64,000 nt of DNA from Eubacteriales bacterium. Its GTDB lineage: Bacteria > Bacillota > Clostridia > Lachnospirales > Lachnospiraceae. Position 1 is the stretch's first letter. Every line of letters starts with the position of its first letter. A program made the position numbers and the translations under genes. The DNA lies in contig JAUNDP010000001.1 in NCBI GenBank assembly GCA_030526005.1, forward strand, positions 1 through 64,000, read 5' to 3'. Below the pieces are notes generated by a model. The model was not told where the DNA came from. It made no database searches and saw only the letters and a list, made by a program, of their open reading frames with translations. Shown piece after piece: positions 15,325 to 24,835 of this stretch.

Positions 15325-17721
15325 GTGAAAAAAAGAGCAGAATTACTGGCGCCGGCAGGGTCTATGGAAAGTTTAAAAGCAGCAGTTCACGCAGGGGCAG
15401 ATGCCGTCTACATGGGAGGGCAGCGCTTTGGGGCACGGGCATATGCGGATAATCCGGATCAAGATCATTTAAAGGAAGCAATCGATTATTGTCATCTGCA
15501 TGGAAGATCCCTGTATTTGACAGTAAATACCCTGTTAAAAGAATACGAAATGCGTGAACTGTACGATTATCTGGCCCCTTTATATGAACATGGACTTGAC
15601 GCAGCGATTGTGCAGGATATGGGAGTCCTTTCTTTTATCAGAAAACAGTTTCCAGATCTTCCTGTCCATGCCAGCACACAAATGACGGTGACAGGGGCGG
15701 AAGGGGCAGAATTTTTAAAAGAACTTGGCGTGACAAGAGTGGTGACAGCAAGAGAGCTTTCTTTAAAAGAAATCAGAGAAATTTATGAAAAGACAGGAAT
15801 GGAGATTGAGAGCTTTGTTCATGGAGCGCTTTGCTATTGCTACTCGGGACAATGTCTTTTTAGCAGTCTGATTGGAGGCAGAAGCGGAAACAGAGGAAGA
15901 TGCGCACAGCCGTGTAGGCTGCCATATGAGCTATATCAGAAAGAGCAGGCTGTAAAAGCAGAAGGGATGTATCTGCTCAGTCCAAAGGATATGTGTGCAT
16001 TGGAACTGCTGCCGGAAATTTTAAAAAGCGGCGTGTATTCTTTAAAGATTGAAGGACGAATGAAAAAACCTGAGTACACGGCAGGCGTTGTGCGGATCTA
16101 TCGAAAATATTTAGATTTATGCCTGCAGAAAGAAAAGGACGGCCATTTTTATGTGTCAGAAGAAGACAAAAAAGAATTGATGGATCTGTACAATCGGGGC
16201 GGTTTTAACGAAGGATATTATAAAACACAAAATGGAAAAGCAATGATGGCTTTGAAAAGACCGAACCATAATGGAATTGAGGCAGCTCAGATCACAGCAC
16301 TTAAAAAAGACGGAGCAGAACTTCAGGCATTGGAAGACCTGTCCAGAGGAGATATACTGGAAGCATTTTCAGCAGCGGATCCTAAAAAGACAGAGATTAC
16401 ACTGGGACAGGAAAGAAAGAAGACACAGTATTTTACAATAAAAGTTCCAGCATCGGTGAAACTGAAGAAAGGATGGAAATTTTACAGAACCAGAAACCAA
16501 AAACTGTTGGACGAACTTTCAGAGACGTATCTATGCGGGAATTACCAAGAAAAAATTAATGGAAGATTAAAGATTTTAAAAAATCAACCTGTTATACTTG
16601 AATTGAGTATGGGAAAATGGAAGACTTCTGTAAAAGGAGAACCACCCTCACAGGCACAGAAACAGCCCTTAACGGAGGAAAAAGTCAGGAAACAGATGCA
16701 AAAGACAGGAAATACAAGTTTTTCTTTTGAAAATCTTAGGATTGACTTGGAGGAAGATACATTTTTGCCTGTCTATGCTTTAAATGAACTTCGCAGGGAA
16801 GGGATGGAACAACTGAGACAGACCATTCTCTCGACGTATCGCAGAGAAAAAAGAGAGCGTATAGAACAGCAGCCGTATCTGCAAGAGAAAAACAAAAAGC
16901 CTTCTCTTTTTATAGAACTGGGCAATCTGAAAGCTTTTCCGGATTTACTGAAAAAAAAGGAAATCAGTGGATTTTACATAGATGCGGCAGCCTGGAATCA
17001 ATTTGCAGATGAGGAAGAGTTTCAACATGTTATAGAACAATGTCACAAGACAGGAAAGAGCTGTTTTTATGCAATGCCCAGAATTTTCCGTCTGGATACA
17101 AAAAACAAGTACGAAGAGGCATGGAAAGAAAAACGATTTTCACAATTTGACGGGATGCTGATCCGCAGTCTGGAAGAGTATCAGTTCTTAGAGGATAAAA
17201 AATACAAAGGCAAAATAATTGCAGACCACAATCTCTATACTTACAACAGCAATGCGCGGGAGTTTTGGAAAAGGTGCAAAGTGGAACGCGATACCGTACC
17301 TTTTGAGCTGAACAAAAAAGAAATCATACAGAGAGGATGCGCCGGGAGTGAAATGATTCTTTATGGAAGAATTCCTACTATGATTTCTGCTCAGTGCTTA
17401 AAAAAGAATGCAATCGGGTGCAATAAAAAGAAAGAATGGCTGCTTTTAAAAGACAGAAAGAAAAAACGGTTTCCTGTCGAGACAGTGTGCAGATTCTGTT
17501 ACAATGTCATCTATAATGAAGTGCCATTGTCTTTGTTAGAAGAGTGGGAAGAAATAAAAAGAATGTCGCCGGAAGCGGTACGTCTTTGTTTTACGACAGA
17601 GAACGTGTCAGAGACAGAAGCGGTGACTCAACTTTTTATAGATCATATCTTTAACGGTGAAACTTTCGGAAAAAAGAATCAGGAATTTACGAGAGGACAC
17701 TTTAAAAGAGGAGTAGAGTAG
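15325..17721 (+). CDS. U32 family peptidase / RlhA-like RNA hydroxylation protein with DUF3656
   Basis: The 798-residue protein begins KKRAELLAPAGSMESLKAA, typical of the U32 family. The U32 signature is at ESFVHGALCYCYSGQC, with following cysteines in GNRGRCAQPCRLP that probably form an iron-sulfur site. A DUF3656-type extension fills the second half. Members include RlhA and TrhP, which hydroxylate cytidine in 23S rRNA or uridine in tRNA; older annotations call them collagenases. Which RNA this one modifies is not known. Translation starts at GTG 15325, after GAAAGGAA. Confidence 0.85.
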   Translation: MKKRAELLAPAGSMESLKAAVHAGADAVYMGGQRFGARAYADNPDQDHLKEAIDYCHLHGRSLYLTVNTLLKEYEMRELYDYLAPLYEHGLDAAIVQDMGVLSFIRKQFPDLPVHASTQMTVTGAEGAEFLKELGVTRVVTARELSLKEIREIYEKTGMEIESFVHGALCYCYSGQCLFSSLIGGRSGNRGRCAQPCRLPYELYQKEQAVKAEGMYLLSPKDMCALELLPEILKSGVYSLKIEGRMKKPEYTAGVVRIYRKYLDLCLQKEKDGHFYVSEEDKKELMDLYNRGGFNEGYYKTQNGKAMMALKRPNHNGIEAAQITALKKDGAELQALEDLSRGDILEAFSAADPKKTEITLGQERKKTQYFTIKVPASVKLKKGWKFYRTRNQKLLDELSETYLCGNYQEKINGRLKILKNQPVILELSMGKWKTSVKGEPPSQAQKQPLTEEKVRKQMQKTGNTSFSFENLRIDLEEDTFLPVYALNELRREGMEQLRQTILSTYRREKRERIEQQPYLQEKNKKPSLFIELGNLKAFPDLLKKKEISGFYIDAAAWNQFADEEEFQHVIEQCHKTGKSCFYAMPRIFRLDTKNKYEEAWKEKRFSQFDGMLIRSLEEYQFLEDKKYKGKIIADHNLYTYNSNAREFWKRCKVERDTVPFELNKKEIIQRGCAGSEMILYGRIPTMISAQCLKKNAIGCNKKKEWLLLKDRKKKRFPVETVCRFCYNVIYNEVPLSLLEEWEEIKRMSPEAVRLCFTTENVSETEAVTQLFIDHIFNGETFGKKNQEFTRGHFKRGVE

Positions 17722-17729
17722 GTGAAAAT

Positions 17730-19139
17730 GTGACAAACTTAGTGATTGAAGTTTCAAAGTATTTATTGATTATTTTTATGATCATCTATACGGTACAGTC
17801 GTTTCTTGTATTCACAAAAAAAAGCAAAAGCGCCCAAGAGTTTTTATATCTGCGCCAGGTGCTTATGATTCTTCTGATTCATTTTATTGCTTTTTTAGTG
17901 CTTTATCTGAAGATGGAGGAAGAACAGCTGATGTTTTTCTGGGGATCTCAGGTATTATATCTGCTGGCCGTTCAGGTGATGGTAAGAAATTTATATCCGC
18001 AGGCATCAAAGCTTCTGCTGAATAATATGTGTCTCTTGATTGCTATCGGATTTATTATGATTACACGTCTTTCTTATGATCAGTCGATAAAACAGTTTCA
18101 GATTATTGTAATCTCCACTGTCATTGCACTTTTTGTGCCTGTCATTATAAGAAAAATGAAGATTCTCCAGAAATGGACATGGTTTTATGCCATATTAGGA
18201 ATTGGAATGCTGGCGGTAGTTGCTGTGCTGGCACAGTCTTCTTACGGAGCAAAAATTTCTATATCAATCGGACCGATTGCATTTCAGCCATCCGAATTTG
18301 TAAAATTGATCTTTGTATTTTGCATTGCAAGTATGTTTGCAAAGGCAAGTGACTTTCGGCAGGTTGTGATTGCAACAATCCTTGCCGCTGTGCATGTGCT
18401 GATTTTAGTAATCTCAACAGATTTGGGAGGCGCTTTAATTTTCTTCAGCACATATCTGATGATGCTCTATGCGGCTACAAAAAAACCGGTCTATACATTG
18501 GCAGGAATTGCAGCAGGATGTATCGCAGCTGTGCTGGCTTACTTTCTGTTCTATCATGTGCAAGTGCGTGTGGAAGTATGGCGCAATCCGTTTGATGTAT
18601 ATGAAGGCGGAGGATATCAGATCGCACAGTCTCTTTTTGCAATCGGCGCCGGAGGATGGTTCGGTACAGGACTGTTTCAGGGATCACCGGGTATGATTCC
18701 GATTGTAGAGCAGGATTTTATGTTTTCAGCGATTGCAGAGGAAATGGGAGGTATCTTTTGCATCTGTCTGATTTTGGTTTACTTAAATTGCTTTATGATG
18801 TTTTTAAATGTAGCGATGGGGCTGAGAAATAAATTTTATCGTATTATTGGACTTGGATTTGGATGTATGATCACGGTTCAGACCTTTTTAACGATTGGAG
18901 GAGCAATGAAAATGATTCCTTCGACAGGAGTTACGCTTCCTCTTGTCAGCTATGGAGGAAGTTCTGTGATGAGCACCCTGATTATGTTTTTTATCGTACA
19001 AGGCTTATATCTAGTAAAAGAAGATGAGGATGAGGAGATTGAAAGAGCAAGAATCTATGAACAATATCAAAGACAATATGGACAGCAAAACGCAGAAGAA
19101 AACGGACAGCAACGCTACGGATACCCACCTTCAAGGTAA
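17730..19139 (+). CDS. FtsW/RodA/SpoVE family peptidoglycan polymerase
   Basis: SEDS-family proteins polymerise lipid II into glycan strands in the membrane, usually with a partner class B PBP. The 469 residues form about ten membrane segments. The family signatures are STDLGGALIFFSTYL in the middle and GVTLPLVSYGGSSVMSTL near the C-terminus. A glutamine-rich cytoplasmic tail ends the protein. The start is GTG 17730, behind AGGTGA. The next gene encodes a PBP, so this is a SEDS-bPBP pair. Whether it serves elongation, division or spore cortex cannot be told. Confidence 0.9.
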   Translation: MTNLVIEVSKYLLIIFMIIYTVQSFLVFTKKSKSAQEFLYLRQVLMILLIHFIAFLVLYLKMEEEQLMFFWGSQVLYLLAVQVMVRNLYPQASKLLLNNMCLLIAIGFIMITRLSYDQSIKQFQIIVISTVIALFVPVIIRKMKILQKWTWFYAILGIGMLAVVAVLAQSSYGAKISISIGPIAFQPSEFVKLIFVFCIASMFAKASDFRQVVIATILAAVHVLILVISTDLGGALIFFSTYLMMLYAATKKPVYTLAGIAAGCIAAVLAYFLFYHVQVRVEVWRNPFDVYEGGGYQIAQSLFAIGAGGWFGTGLFQGSPGMIPIVEQDFMFSAIAEEMGGIFCICLILVYLNCFMMFLNVAMGLRNKFYRIIGLGFGCMITVQTFLTIGGAMKMIPSTGVTLPLVSYGGSSVMSTLIMFFIVQGLYLVKEDEDEEIERARIYEQYQRQYGQQNAEENGQQRYGYPPSR

Positions 19140-19152
19140 AAAAATAAAACGG

Positions 19153-20586
19153 ATGCGCAAGAGAAACAGAGAATTTATGCGTGTGACATGGATTTTTATC
19201 AGTATGTTTTTAATTCTGTGCACCTATCTTGTTTATTTCAACGTTTTTAAAGCAGAAGAAATCAATACAAACACATATAATACAAAACAAAATGATCGAA
19301 AAAGCGATATTCAAAGGGGACAGATTCTAGCCGCAGACGGAGAAATTCTGGCAGCTACCACCGTAGATGCAGAGGGAAAAGAGACGCGCGTCTATCCTTA
19401 TGGACAAGTTTTTTCTCATGTTGTGGGATATTATGAAAATGGAAAGTCAGGTTTGGAAGCAAAATGTGACTATGATTTGACAGACTCTCATATTTCCTTT
19501 CTGGAGCAGCTGGAATATACGGCAGAAGGTCAAAAGGTGCTGGGCGATAATGTATATCTGACATTGGATACGGACCTTCAGCAAGCTGCTTATAATGCGC
19601 TTGGGGCATACAGAGGAGCTGTCGTTGTGATGGAAGCTTCCACAGGAAAAATTTTAGCCATGGTCTCAAAGCCAGATTTTGATCCCGGTACAATTTCCGA
19701 AAACTGGGAATTCCTGACGACAGATGATGCCGGAAGTCCGCTTTTAAATCGAGCGACGCAGGGGCTTTACCCTCCGGGATCGACATTTAAAATCTTAACT
19801 ACTCTTGCATTTATGCGGCAGAATCCGGATTACCAGAACTACACTTATGAGTGCGGCGGGTTTATCACAAAGGAAGATGTGACTGTGACTTGCTATAACA
19901 GTGAAGTGCATGGGTGGGAAGACCTGAAAAGTTCATTTGCGCATTCCTGTAACAGCTCTTATTGCAATATCGGACTTGAGTTGGACAACCAGGAGTTTAT
20001 TGATCTGTGCAATGATTTTGGATTTAATAATTCCCTTCCTTTAAATTATATGGAATATAGCAAGAGTCAGTTTAATTTAAAAGCAGATTCCTCCTACGGG
20101 GAACAGATGACAACGGCAATCGGACAGGGAGATACGCTTGTTTCACCGCTTCATATGGCGATGATTACACAGTCAATCGCAAACGGAGGCGTTATGATGA
20201 CGCCATATCTGATTGACCATATTCAGACTTCAAAAGGAGATCTGGTGAAAGAGACAACGCCTACCGCATATAAAACGGTGATGTCTGCCCAGGAAGCAGG
20301 CGTTTTGACGGAGTATATGAGAGAGACTGTTTTAAGCGGCACAGCGACGACGCTGTATAATGAGACATACAGCTGTGCGGGAAAAACAGGATCAGCAGAA
20401 TATGATAATGGAACGCAGCAGGGAACACATTCCTGGTTCGTAGGATTTACAGATGTAGACAATCCAGAACTTGTAATCAGTGTCTTAATAGAAGATGGAG
20501 GTACAGGAAGTTCGGCGGCAGTGCCTGTCACAAAACAGATTTTGGATTCTTATTATTATAATTATGACAATAGCTATGGCTATTAA
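19153..20586 (+). CDS. Class B penicillin-binding protein (PbpA-like transpeptidase)
   Basis: The protein crosslinks peptidoglycan. From the ATG at 19153 it has 477 residues: a short basic N-terminus, one membrane anchor, a dimerisation region with RGQILAADGEILA, and a transpeptidase domain with the active-site serine in PPGSTFKILT, the SxN motif in AHSCNSSYCN, and the KTGSAE motif. Upstream in-frame ATGs at 19057 and 19078 would make it overlap the SEDS gene and add a polar tail; neither has a good ribosome site. Start choice is uncertain. The partner is the preceding FtsW/RodA protein. Confidence 0.88.
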   Translation: MRKRNREFMRVTWIFISMFLILCTYLVYFNVFKAEEINTNTYNTKQNDRKSDIQRGQILAADGEILAATTVDAEGKETRVYPYGQVFSHVVGYYENGKSGLEAKCDYDLTDSHISFLEQLEYTAEGQKVLGDNVYLTLDTDLQQAAYNALGAYRGAVVVMEASTGKILAMVSKPDFDPGTISENWEFLTTDDAGSPLLNRATQGLYPPGSTFKILTTLAFMRQNPDYQNYTYECGGFITKEDVTVTCYNSEVHGWEDLKSSFAHSCNSSYCNIGLELDNQEFIDLCNDFGFNNSLPLNYMEYSKSQFNLKADSSYGEQMTTAIGQGDTLVSPLHMAMITQSIANGGVMMTPYLIDHIQTSKGDLVKETTPTAYKTVMSAQEAGVLTEYMRETVLSGTATTLYNETYSCAGKTGSAEYDNGTQQGTHSWFVGFTDVDNPELVISVLIEDGGTGSSAAVPVTKQILDSYYYNYDNSYGY

Positions 20587-20593
20587 AAATGCG

Positions 20594-20628
20594 GGCTGTA
20601 TCACGATTGACGGATACAGCCTTTATTT
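20594..20628 (+). terminator. Terminator after the PBP gene
   Basis: GGCTGTATC (20594-20602) pairs perfectly with GATACAGCC (20613-20621), followed by TTTATTT. Confidence 0.8.
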
Positions 20629-20679
20629 GCTGTCAGAAGATAAAAAATGATACTTCTGTGTATACAGAAAAGATAAATG

Positions 20680-20708
20680 TTGCATCCTTTCTAAAAAAGA
20701 GTTATACT
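20680..20708 (+). promoter_or_regulatory. Predicted sigma-A promoter of the Nudix gene
   Basis: TTGCAT (20680-20685), 17-base spacer, TATACT (20703-20708). Confidence 0.65.
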
Positions 20709-20747
20709 AATATCAAGTTAAAACCAGAGCCAACAGGAGGAATTGCG

Positions 20748-21200
20748 ATGATTGAGGCAACGAGCTGTGGCGGAGTGGTAATTTTTCGTGGGAAAATCCT
20801 CGTTCTTTATAAGAGCTATAAGAACAAATATGAGGGATGGGTTTTGCCCAAGGGAACTGTAGAGCCTGGTGAAGAATTTAAAGATACAGCAACCAGGGAG
20901 GTGCTGGAGGAAACGGGTGCTCGCGCATCCATCATTAAATATATCGGAAAAAGTCAATATACTTTTAATGTTCCGGAAGATACCGTCTCAAAAGATGTGC
21001 ATTGGTATTTGATGATGGCAGACAGTTATTACAGCAAACCGCAGCGGGAAGAATATTTTGTAGATTCGGGATATTATAAGTTTCATGAGGCTTATCATCT
21101 CCTGAAATTCTCAAATGAAAAAGTGATTTTAGAAAAAGCGTACAATGAATATTTGGAACTGAAAAAGAATAATCTTTGGGGAAGTCACAAATATTTTTGA
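20748..21200 (+). CDS. Nudix hydrolase
   Basis: The 150-residue protein has a complete Nudix box: GTVEPGE, seven residues, then REVLEETGA, at about residues 42-64. Nudix enzymes cleave nucleoside diphosphates linked to another moiety and need Mg2+ bound by the box glutamates. The start MIEATSCGGVVIF and small size recall Ap4A hydrolase or general housecleaning enzymes, but the substrate is not evident. The ATG at 20748 follows AGGAGG; the longer open frame upstream crosses the terminator and promoter and is not coding. Confidence 0.9.
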   Translation: MIEATSCGGVVIFRGKILVLYKSYKNKYEGWVLPKGTVEPGEEFKDTATREVLEETGARASIIKYIGKSQYTFNVPEDTVSKDVHWYLMMADSYYSKPQREEYFVDSGYYKFHEAYHLLKFSNEKVILEKAYNEYLELKKNNLWGSHKYF

Positions 21201-21208
21201 AAACGCAG

Positions 21209-21233
21209 GGGCTGTCATATGGCAGTCCTTTTT
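21209..21233 (+). terminator. Terminator after the Nudix gene
   Basis: GGGCTGTC (21209-21216) pairs with GGCAGTCC (21221-21228), with two G-U pairs and an ATAT loop, then TTTTT. Confidence 0.8.
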
Positions 21234-21245
21234 CCGTTTTATTGA

Positions 21246-21274
21246 TTGCCTGGACAGAATGAGTGTGATATACT
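21246..21274 (+). promoter_or_regulatory. Predicted sigma-A promoter of the PPK2 gene
   Basis: TTGCCT (21246-21251), 17-base spacer, TATACT (21269-21274), with an extended TGA just before the -10. Confidence 0.6.
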
Positions 21275-21292
21275 GGCATAAAGAAAGGGGAT

Positions 21293-21316
21293 TTCAATTT
21301 CTGTCCGGAAATTGAA
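21293..21316 (+). other. Hairpin near the 5' end of the PPK2 mRNA
   Basis: TTCAATTTC (21293-21301) pairs perfectly with GAAATTGAA (21308-21316) around a TGTCCG loop, about 12 bases after the predicted start site. No T-run follows, so it is not a terminator. Confidence 0.5.
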
Positions 21317-21389
21317 TATACAGGGACTGATTTTGGAAGAATAAAGAAGCAGGGAGAAGTAAAAACATAATCGAAAGGGGAGATATGGT

Positions 21390-22904
21390 ATGCTGGAACA
21401 GATTGATCTGTCAAAAAAAATGGATAAGAAAGAATGTCACAGGCAGACAAAGGCGCTGGAAATCAAAATTGCATCTTTGCAGAGAGAATGTAAAGATCTG
21501 AAGATACCGGTAATCATTATATTTGAAGGCTTTGGGGCTTCGGGAAAAGGCAGTATGATCAATCGGCTGATTCACCCGATGGACCCGCGCGGCTTTTATG
21601 TCTATGCAATCAACGGGGAATCAGAGGATGAACAGATGCACCCATTTTTGTGGAGATTCTGGACAAAAATACCACAAAAAGGTCGAATTGCGATTTTTGA
21701 CCGCAGCTGGTACAGAAGAGTTCTGGTGGATCGATTTGACGGGATTACGACCGATGCGCAGCTTGCCCACGCATATGAGGAAATCAATACGTTTGAAGAG
21801 ACGCTTTCCGACGATGGAACGGTAATTATTAAATTTTTTCTTGATATTACAAAGAAAGAACAAAAGAAACGATTTGATAAACTTTTGAGCTCAAAAGAGA
21901 CATCATGGTGCGTATCAAAAGGGGATTTAAAGAGAAATAAAGAGTTTGACCGATACAAAGAGATGAACGATGAGATGCTGCAGAAAACAGATACAGAGTA
22001 TGCGCCATGGGTCATTGTGGAGGCGATGGATCAGGAATATGCTTCTGTAAAAGTGCTTTCGGTGGTGGCAGATCGCTTGGAGAAATATGTTGCTTTTATA
22101 AAAGAGCAGCAGAAATTAAATGCAGAGTGGAAAAGAGAAGAAACGAAAAAAGAGCAGGAAAAGATAATATTTAAATCTTCTATTTTAAGCAGTGCAGATC
22201 TGTCTCTCGCCTACACAAAAGAGCAGTATAAAGCATATCTGAAGCCTCTTCAGAAAAAGATATCTCTGCTTCACAGTGAACTGTACCGAAGAAGAATTCC
22301 CGTTGTTCTTGCATTTGAAGGTTGGGATGCAGGAGGAAAGGGAGGGGCGATCAAACGTTTGACGGAATCTATGGATCCGAGAGGATATCGTGTGAATCCG
22401 ACCGCTTCTCCAAATGATATAGAGAAGGCACATCATTATCTGTGGAGATTTTGGAAGAATATGCCAAAGGATGGCCACATTGCAATTTTTGACCGTACTT
22501 GGTATGGAAGAGTTCTGGTAGAGCGTATCGAGGGATTCTGTACACAGTGCGAATGGAAAAGAGCGTATCGGGAGATCAATGAGATGGAAGAGCAGCTGGC
22601 AAACAATGGCACAGTAATTTTGAAATTTTGGATGCAGATTGATAAAAAAGAGCAGGAGAAGCGCTTTTTAGAGCGGCAGAATACGCCGGAAAAAAGGTGG
22701 AAAATTACAGAAGAAGATTGGCGAAACAGAGAGAAATGGGATCTATATGAGGAGGCTGTTGACGAGATGCTGATTCGCACTTCAACAACGTATGCCCCTT
22801 GGATTATTGTAGAGGGAAATAATAAATATTATGCCAGAATCAAAGTTTTAGAGTCTGTTGTTCAGGCTCTGGAAGAACGGATGAAAAAAGAAAAAACAGA
22901 GTGA
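21390..22904 (+). CDS. Two-domain PPK2 (polyphosphate:AMP phosphotransferase type)
   Basis: The 504-residue protein contains two PPK2 domains in tandem. The first has Walker A FEGFGASGKGSMINRL and Walker B FDRSWYRRVLVDR; the second has FEGWDAGGKGGAIKRL and FDRTWYGRVLVER. Fused two-domain PPK2 proteins are class II enzymes that usually phosphorylate AMP to ADP with polyphosphate. In known members the C-terminal domain carries activity. Here both domains keep P-loops, though the first has Phe-Gly where the second has Trp-Asp. The ATG at 21390 follows AAAGGGGAG. Confidence 0.88.
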   Translation: MLEQIDLSKKMDKKECHRQTKALEIKIASLQRECKDLKIPVIIIFEGFGASGKGSMINRLIHPMDPRGFYVYAINGESEDEQMHPFLWRFWTKIPQKGRIAIFDRSWYRRVLVDRFDGITTDAQLAHAYEEINTFEETLSDDGTVIIKFFLDITKKEQKKRFDKLLSSKETSWCVSKGDLKRNKEFDRYKEMNDEMLQKTDTEYAPWVIVEAMDQEYASVKVLSVVADRLEKYVAFIKEQQKLNAEWKREETKKEQEKIIFKSSILSSADLSLAYTKEQYKAYLKPLQKKISLLHSELYRRRIPVVLAFEGWDAGGKGGAIKRLTESMDPRGYRVNPTASPNDIEKAHHYLWRFWKNMPKDGHIAIFDRTWYGRVLVERIEGFCTQCEWKRAYREINEMEEQLANNGTVILKFWMQIDKKEQEKRFLERQNTPEKRWKITEEDWRNREKWDLYEEAVDEMLIRTSTTYAPWIIVEGNNKYYARIKVLESVVQALEERMKKEKTE

Positions 22905-22914
22905 GCGAATAAAA

Positions 22915-23262
22915 ATGAAGTGGTATCCACAGTTATATACTGGCGAACAAGTCAGCAAAAAAAAGAAAAAAATTATATGGAAAATCAGCCATCATATGAA
23001 AGTTTATGATGTATATTTGATTACATTATCATCAAACGGACGAGATATTTTTGATATTTTTTCATCCAGATATCTGGCATTTCCGGCCTTGTTTGAGAGA
23101 TGTCCTCTTGTGGTTGGGATTGCAGGAAGTTATTTTGAAGCGGTGGATCTTGCTGTAAAGATTGTGGAGGAAGCATATAAAGAGACAGGAGACGCAGATG
23201 CCAGAAAATATCTGGAGGGAAAGATGAAACAGTTAAAGCAGGAAAGAAAGCGGCAGGTGTGA
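22915..23262 (+). CDS. Uncharacterised 115-residue protein
   Basis: I do not recognise this protein. It has no signal peptide or membrane segment. The middle is mixed hydrophobic (YDVYLITLSSNGRDIFDIFS, then RCPLVVGIAGSYFEAVDLAV), and the C-terminus is a charged helix rich in Lys, Glu and Arg. It begins 10 bases after the PPK2 gene and ends four bases before the DUF2953 gene, so it is probably in the same transcript. The segment with GIAGSYFEAVDLAVKIVEE looks like a small alpha/beta domain, but that is only an impression. Confidence 0.7.
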   Translation: MKWYPQLYTGEQVSKKKKKIIWKISHHMKVYDVYLITLSSNGRDIFDIFSSRYLAFPALFERCPLVVGIAGSYFEAVDLAVKIVEEAYKETGDADARKYLEGKMKQLKQERKRQV

Positions 23263-23266
23263 GAGT

Positions 23267-24361
23267 ATGCTACATATAATTTTGACTATACTAAAAGTAA
23301 TTGGAATTATAGCAGCATTGATCCTGCTGCTGATTTTACTGGCTGGCCTTTCCATCTTGTTTGTTCCGGTGCGATATAGAATTACAGGAAAAAAAAGAGA
23401 TACGGATCTGGAGTCTGGAGTGAGAGTCAGCTGGATGTTCCGAATAATCAGCGCGGAAATTCTGCAGGAGAAAAAAAAGGTACAGTTTACCATTAAAATC
23501 TTTGGAAAAACGCTGGAACAGTGGAAAAAAATAGGAAAAAAAAGGAAACACAGGAAGGCAGAACCAGCGCAGCAGATTGTTCCGGATTCTTCTGGAGAAG
23601 AAATACTGTACAGAGAGAAAGAACAGACTTCAGAGCAAAACAGATGGGAACATCAGCAGAGACAAAAAGCGGAAGAAGAATCTGGCAAGATACAGGAAAA
23701 TGAAGAAGAGGCAGAAAAGAAAGATCGCATAGAGCGGCAAGAGCCGATAGCGGAAAAGAAAGACCATTTTTTACAGGAGAAAAACGAAGAAAAAAAGCCA
23801 AGACAAAGAGAAGAGGCGTCTTTATCAAAAGAAAAAACAGAGTTGGAACAGACAAGGGAAAGAAATTCAAAATGGAAACGTTTTTTCGATATGCCGGGCA
23901 TGTTGTGGAAGAAGATAAAAGCGCTTGGAAATCGGATGAAAAAGCTCTGGAAAAATTTGAAAAAGCGGCTGCGAAGCATGAAAAAAAGTCTGGCAAGAGT
24001 AAAAGAGACAATCGATTATTATTACACACTTTTTCAGGAAGAAAATACAAAACAGGCCATTCGATTTTGCAAAATGCAGCTGATTTGGATTATGAAGAAA
24101 TTGGCTCCCAAAAAGATAAAAGGAGACATTCGATTTGGCACAGGAGATCCAGCCATAACGGGAGAGCTCATGGGTTTGGTCAGCGTCTTTCTGCCAGTCT
24201 ATTCTTACAATTTAGAGTTGACACCAGATTTTGAAAATACTGTTTTTGAGGGAGAGATTGAAATGACAGGAAGTGTGCAGGGATGGCATTTCCTTGCATT
24301 GGCATGGCGATTTTTCAGAAATAAAGATATAAAATATGTACTGAAAAAATTAAAGAGATAA
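23267..24361 (+). CDS. DUF2953 domain protein (YtfI-like)
   Basis: The 364-residue protein has an N-terminal membrane helix (about residues 5-32) followed by FVPVRYRITG, typical of DUF2953. A long Lys/Glu/Gln-rich, probably coiled segment fills residues 80-220. The C-terminal part contains GDIRFGTGDPAITGELMG, the conserved DUF2953 region. In Bacillus the homologue ytfI sits directly before ytfJ (gerW), and here too gerW follows after 16 bases. The molecular function is unknown; the pairing suggests a spore or germination role. Confidence 0.82.
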   Translation: MLHIILTILKVIGIIAALILLLILLAGLSILFVPVRYRITGKKRDTDLESGVRVSWMFRIISAEILQEKKKVQFTIKIFGKTLEQWKKIGKKRKHRKAEPAQQIVPDSSGEEILYREKEQTSEQNRWEHQQRQKAEEESGKIQENEEEAEKKDRIERQEPIAEKKDHFLQEKNEEKKPRQREEASLSKEKTELEQTRERNSKWKRFFDMPGMLWKKIKALGNRMKKLWKNLKKRLRSMKKSLARVKETIDYYYTLFQEENTKQAIRFCKMQLIWIMKKLAPKKIKGDIRFGTGDPAITGELMGLVSVFLPVYSYNLELTPDFENTVFEGEIEMTGSVQGWHFLALAWRFFRNKDIKYVLKKLKR

Positions 24362-24377
24362 ATCAAGGAGGACAAAA

Positions 24378-24767
24378 ATGTCAGTAGAAAATAATTTTAA
24401 GGCAACCGTAGATTCCCTTTTTAAAGGAATGGACAGTTTTATGACATCCAAAACAGTAGTAGGAGAGCCGATCACAATGGGAGATACCATCATTCTGCCT
24501 CTGGTGGAAGTTTCATTTGGAGTTGCGGCAAAAGCAGTGGCAGAAAATACAAAGAATAATGGCGGCGGCGGAATGGGAGGAAAAATGGCGCCGTCTGCCG
24601 TCCTTGTTATCCAAAATGGAACAACAAAGCTGGTAAATATTAAAAATCAGGATGGGCTTACAAAGATCTTGGATATGGTTCCGGATTTTGTAGATCGCTT
24701 TACAGCAGGAAAAACCGAGAACAGCGCTGCGACAGAAGAAAAGAAAGAAGAAGAGGCTGAACAGTAA
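24378..24767 (+). CDS. gerW: GerW family sporulation protein (YtfJ)
   Basis: The 129-residue protein matches the GerW/YtfJ family: KTVVGEPITMGDTIILPLVE near the N-terminus, VSFGVAAKA, a glycine-rich stretch and PSAVLVIQNGTTKLV. Bacillus GerW is a spore protein needed for normal germination. The C-terminus is a short Glu/Lys tail. The ATG follows AAGGAGG. It lies in one transcript with the DUF2953 gene. Confidence 0.92.
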   Translation: MSVENNFKATVDSLFKGMDSFMTSKTVVGEPITMGDTIILPLVEVSFGVAAKAVAENTKNNGGGGMGGKMAPSAVLVIQNGTTKLVNIKNQDGLTKILDMVPDFVDRFTAGKTENSAATEEKKEEEAEQ

Positions 24768-24835
24768 AAGAAAGGTATCAGATAAGAAAAAAAGGCATAT
24801 AAATAAAATAAGAGAAAGACAGAAAAGGAGCAGAT

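Noticed and set aside
23493-24050. 185-codon minus-strand open frame, rich in Phe, Leu and Ser
   Set aside because: It mirrors the Lys/Glu-rich coiled region of the DUF2953 gene and is a composition artefact.
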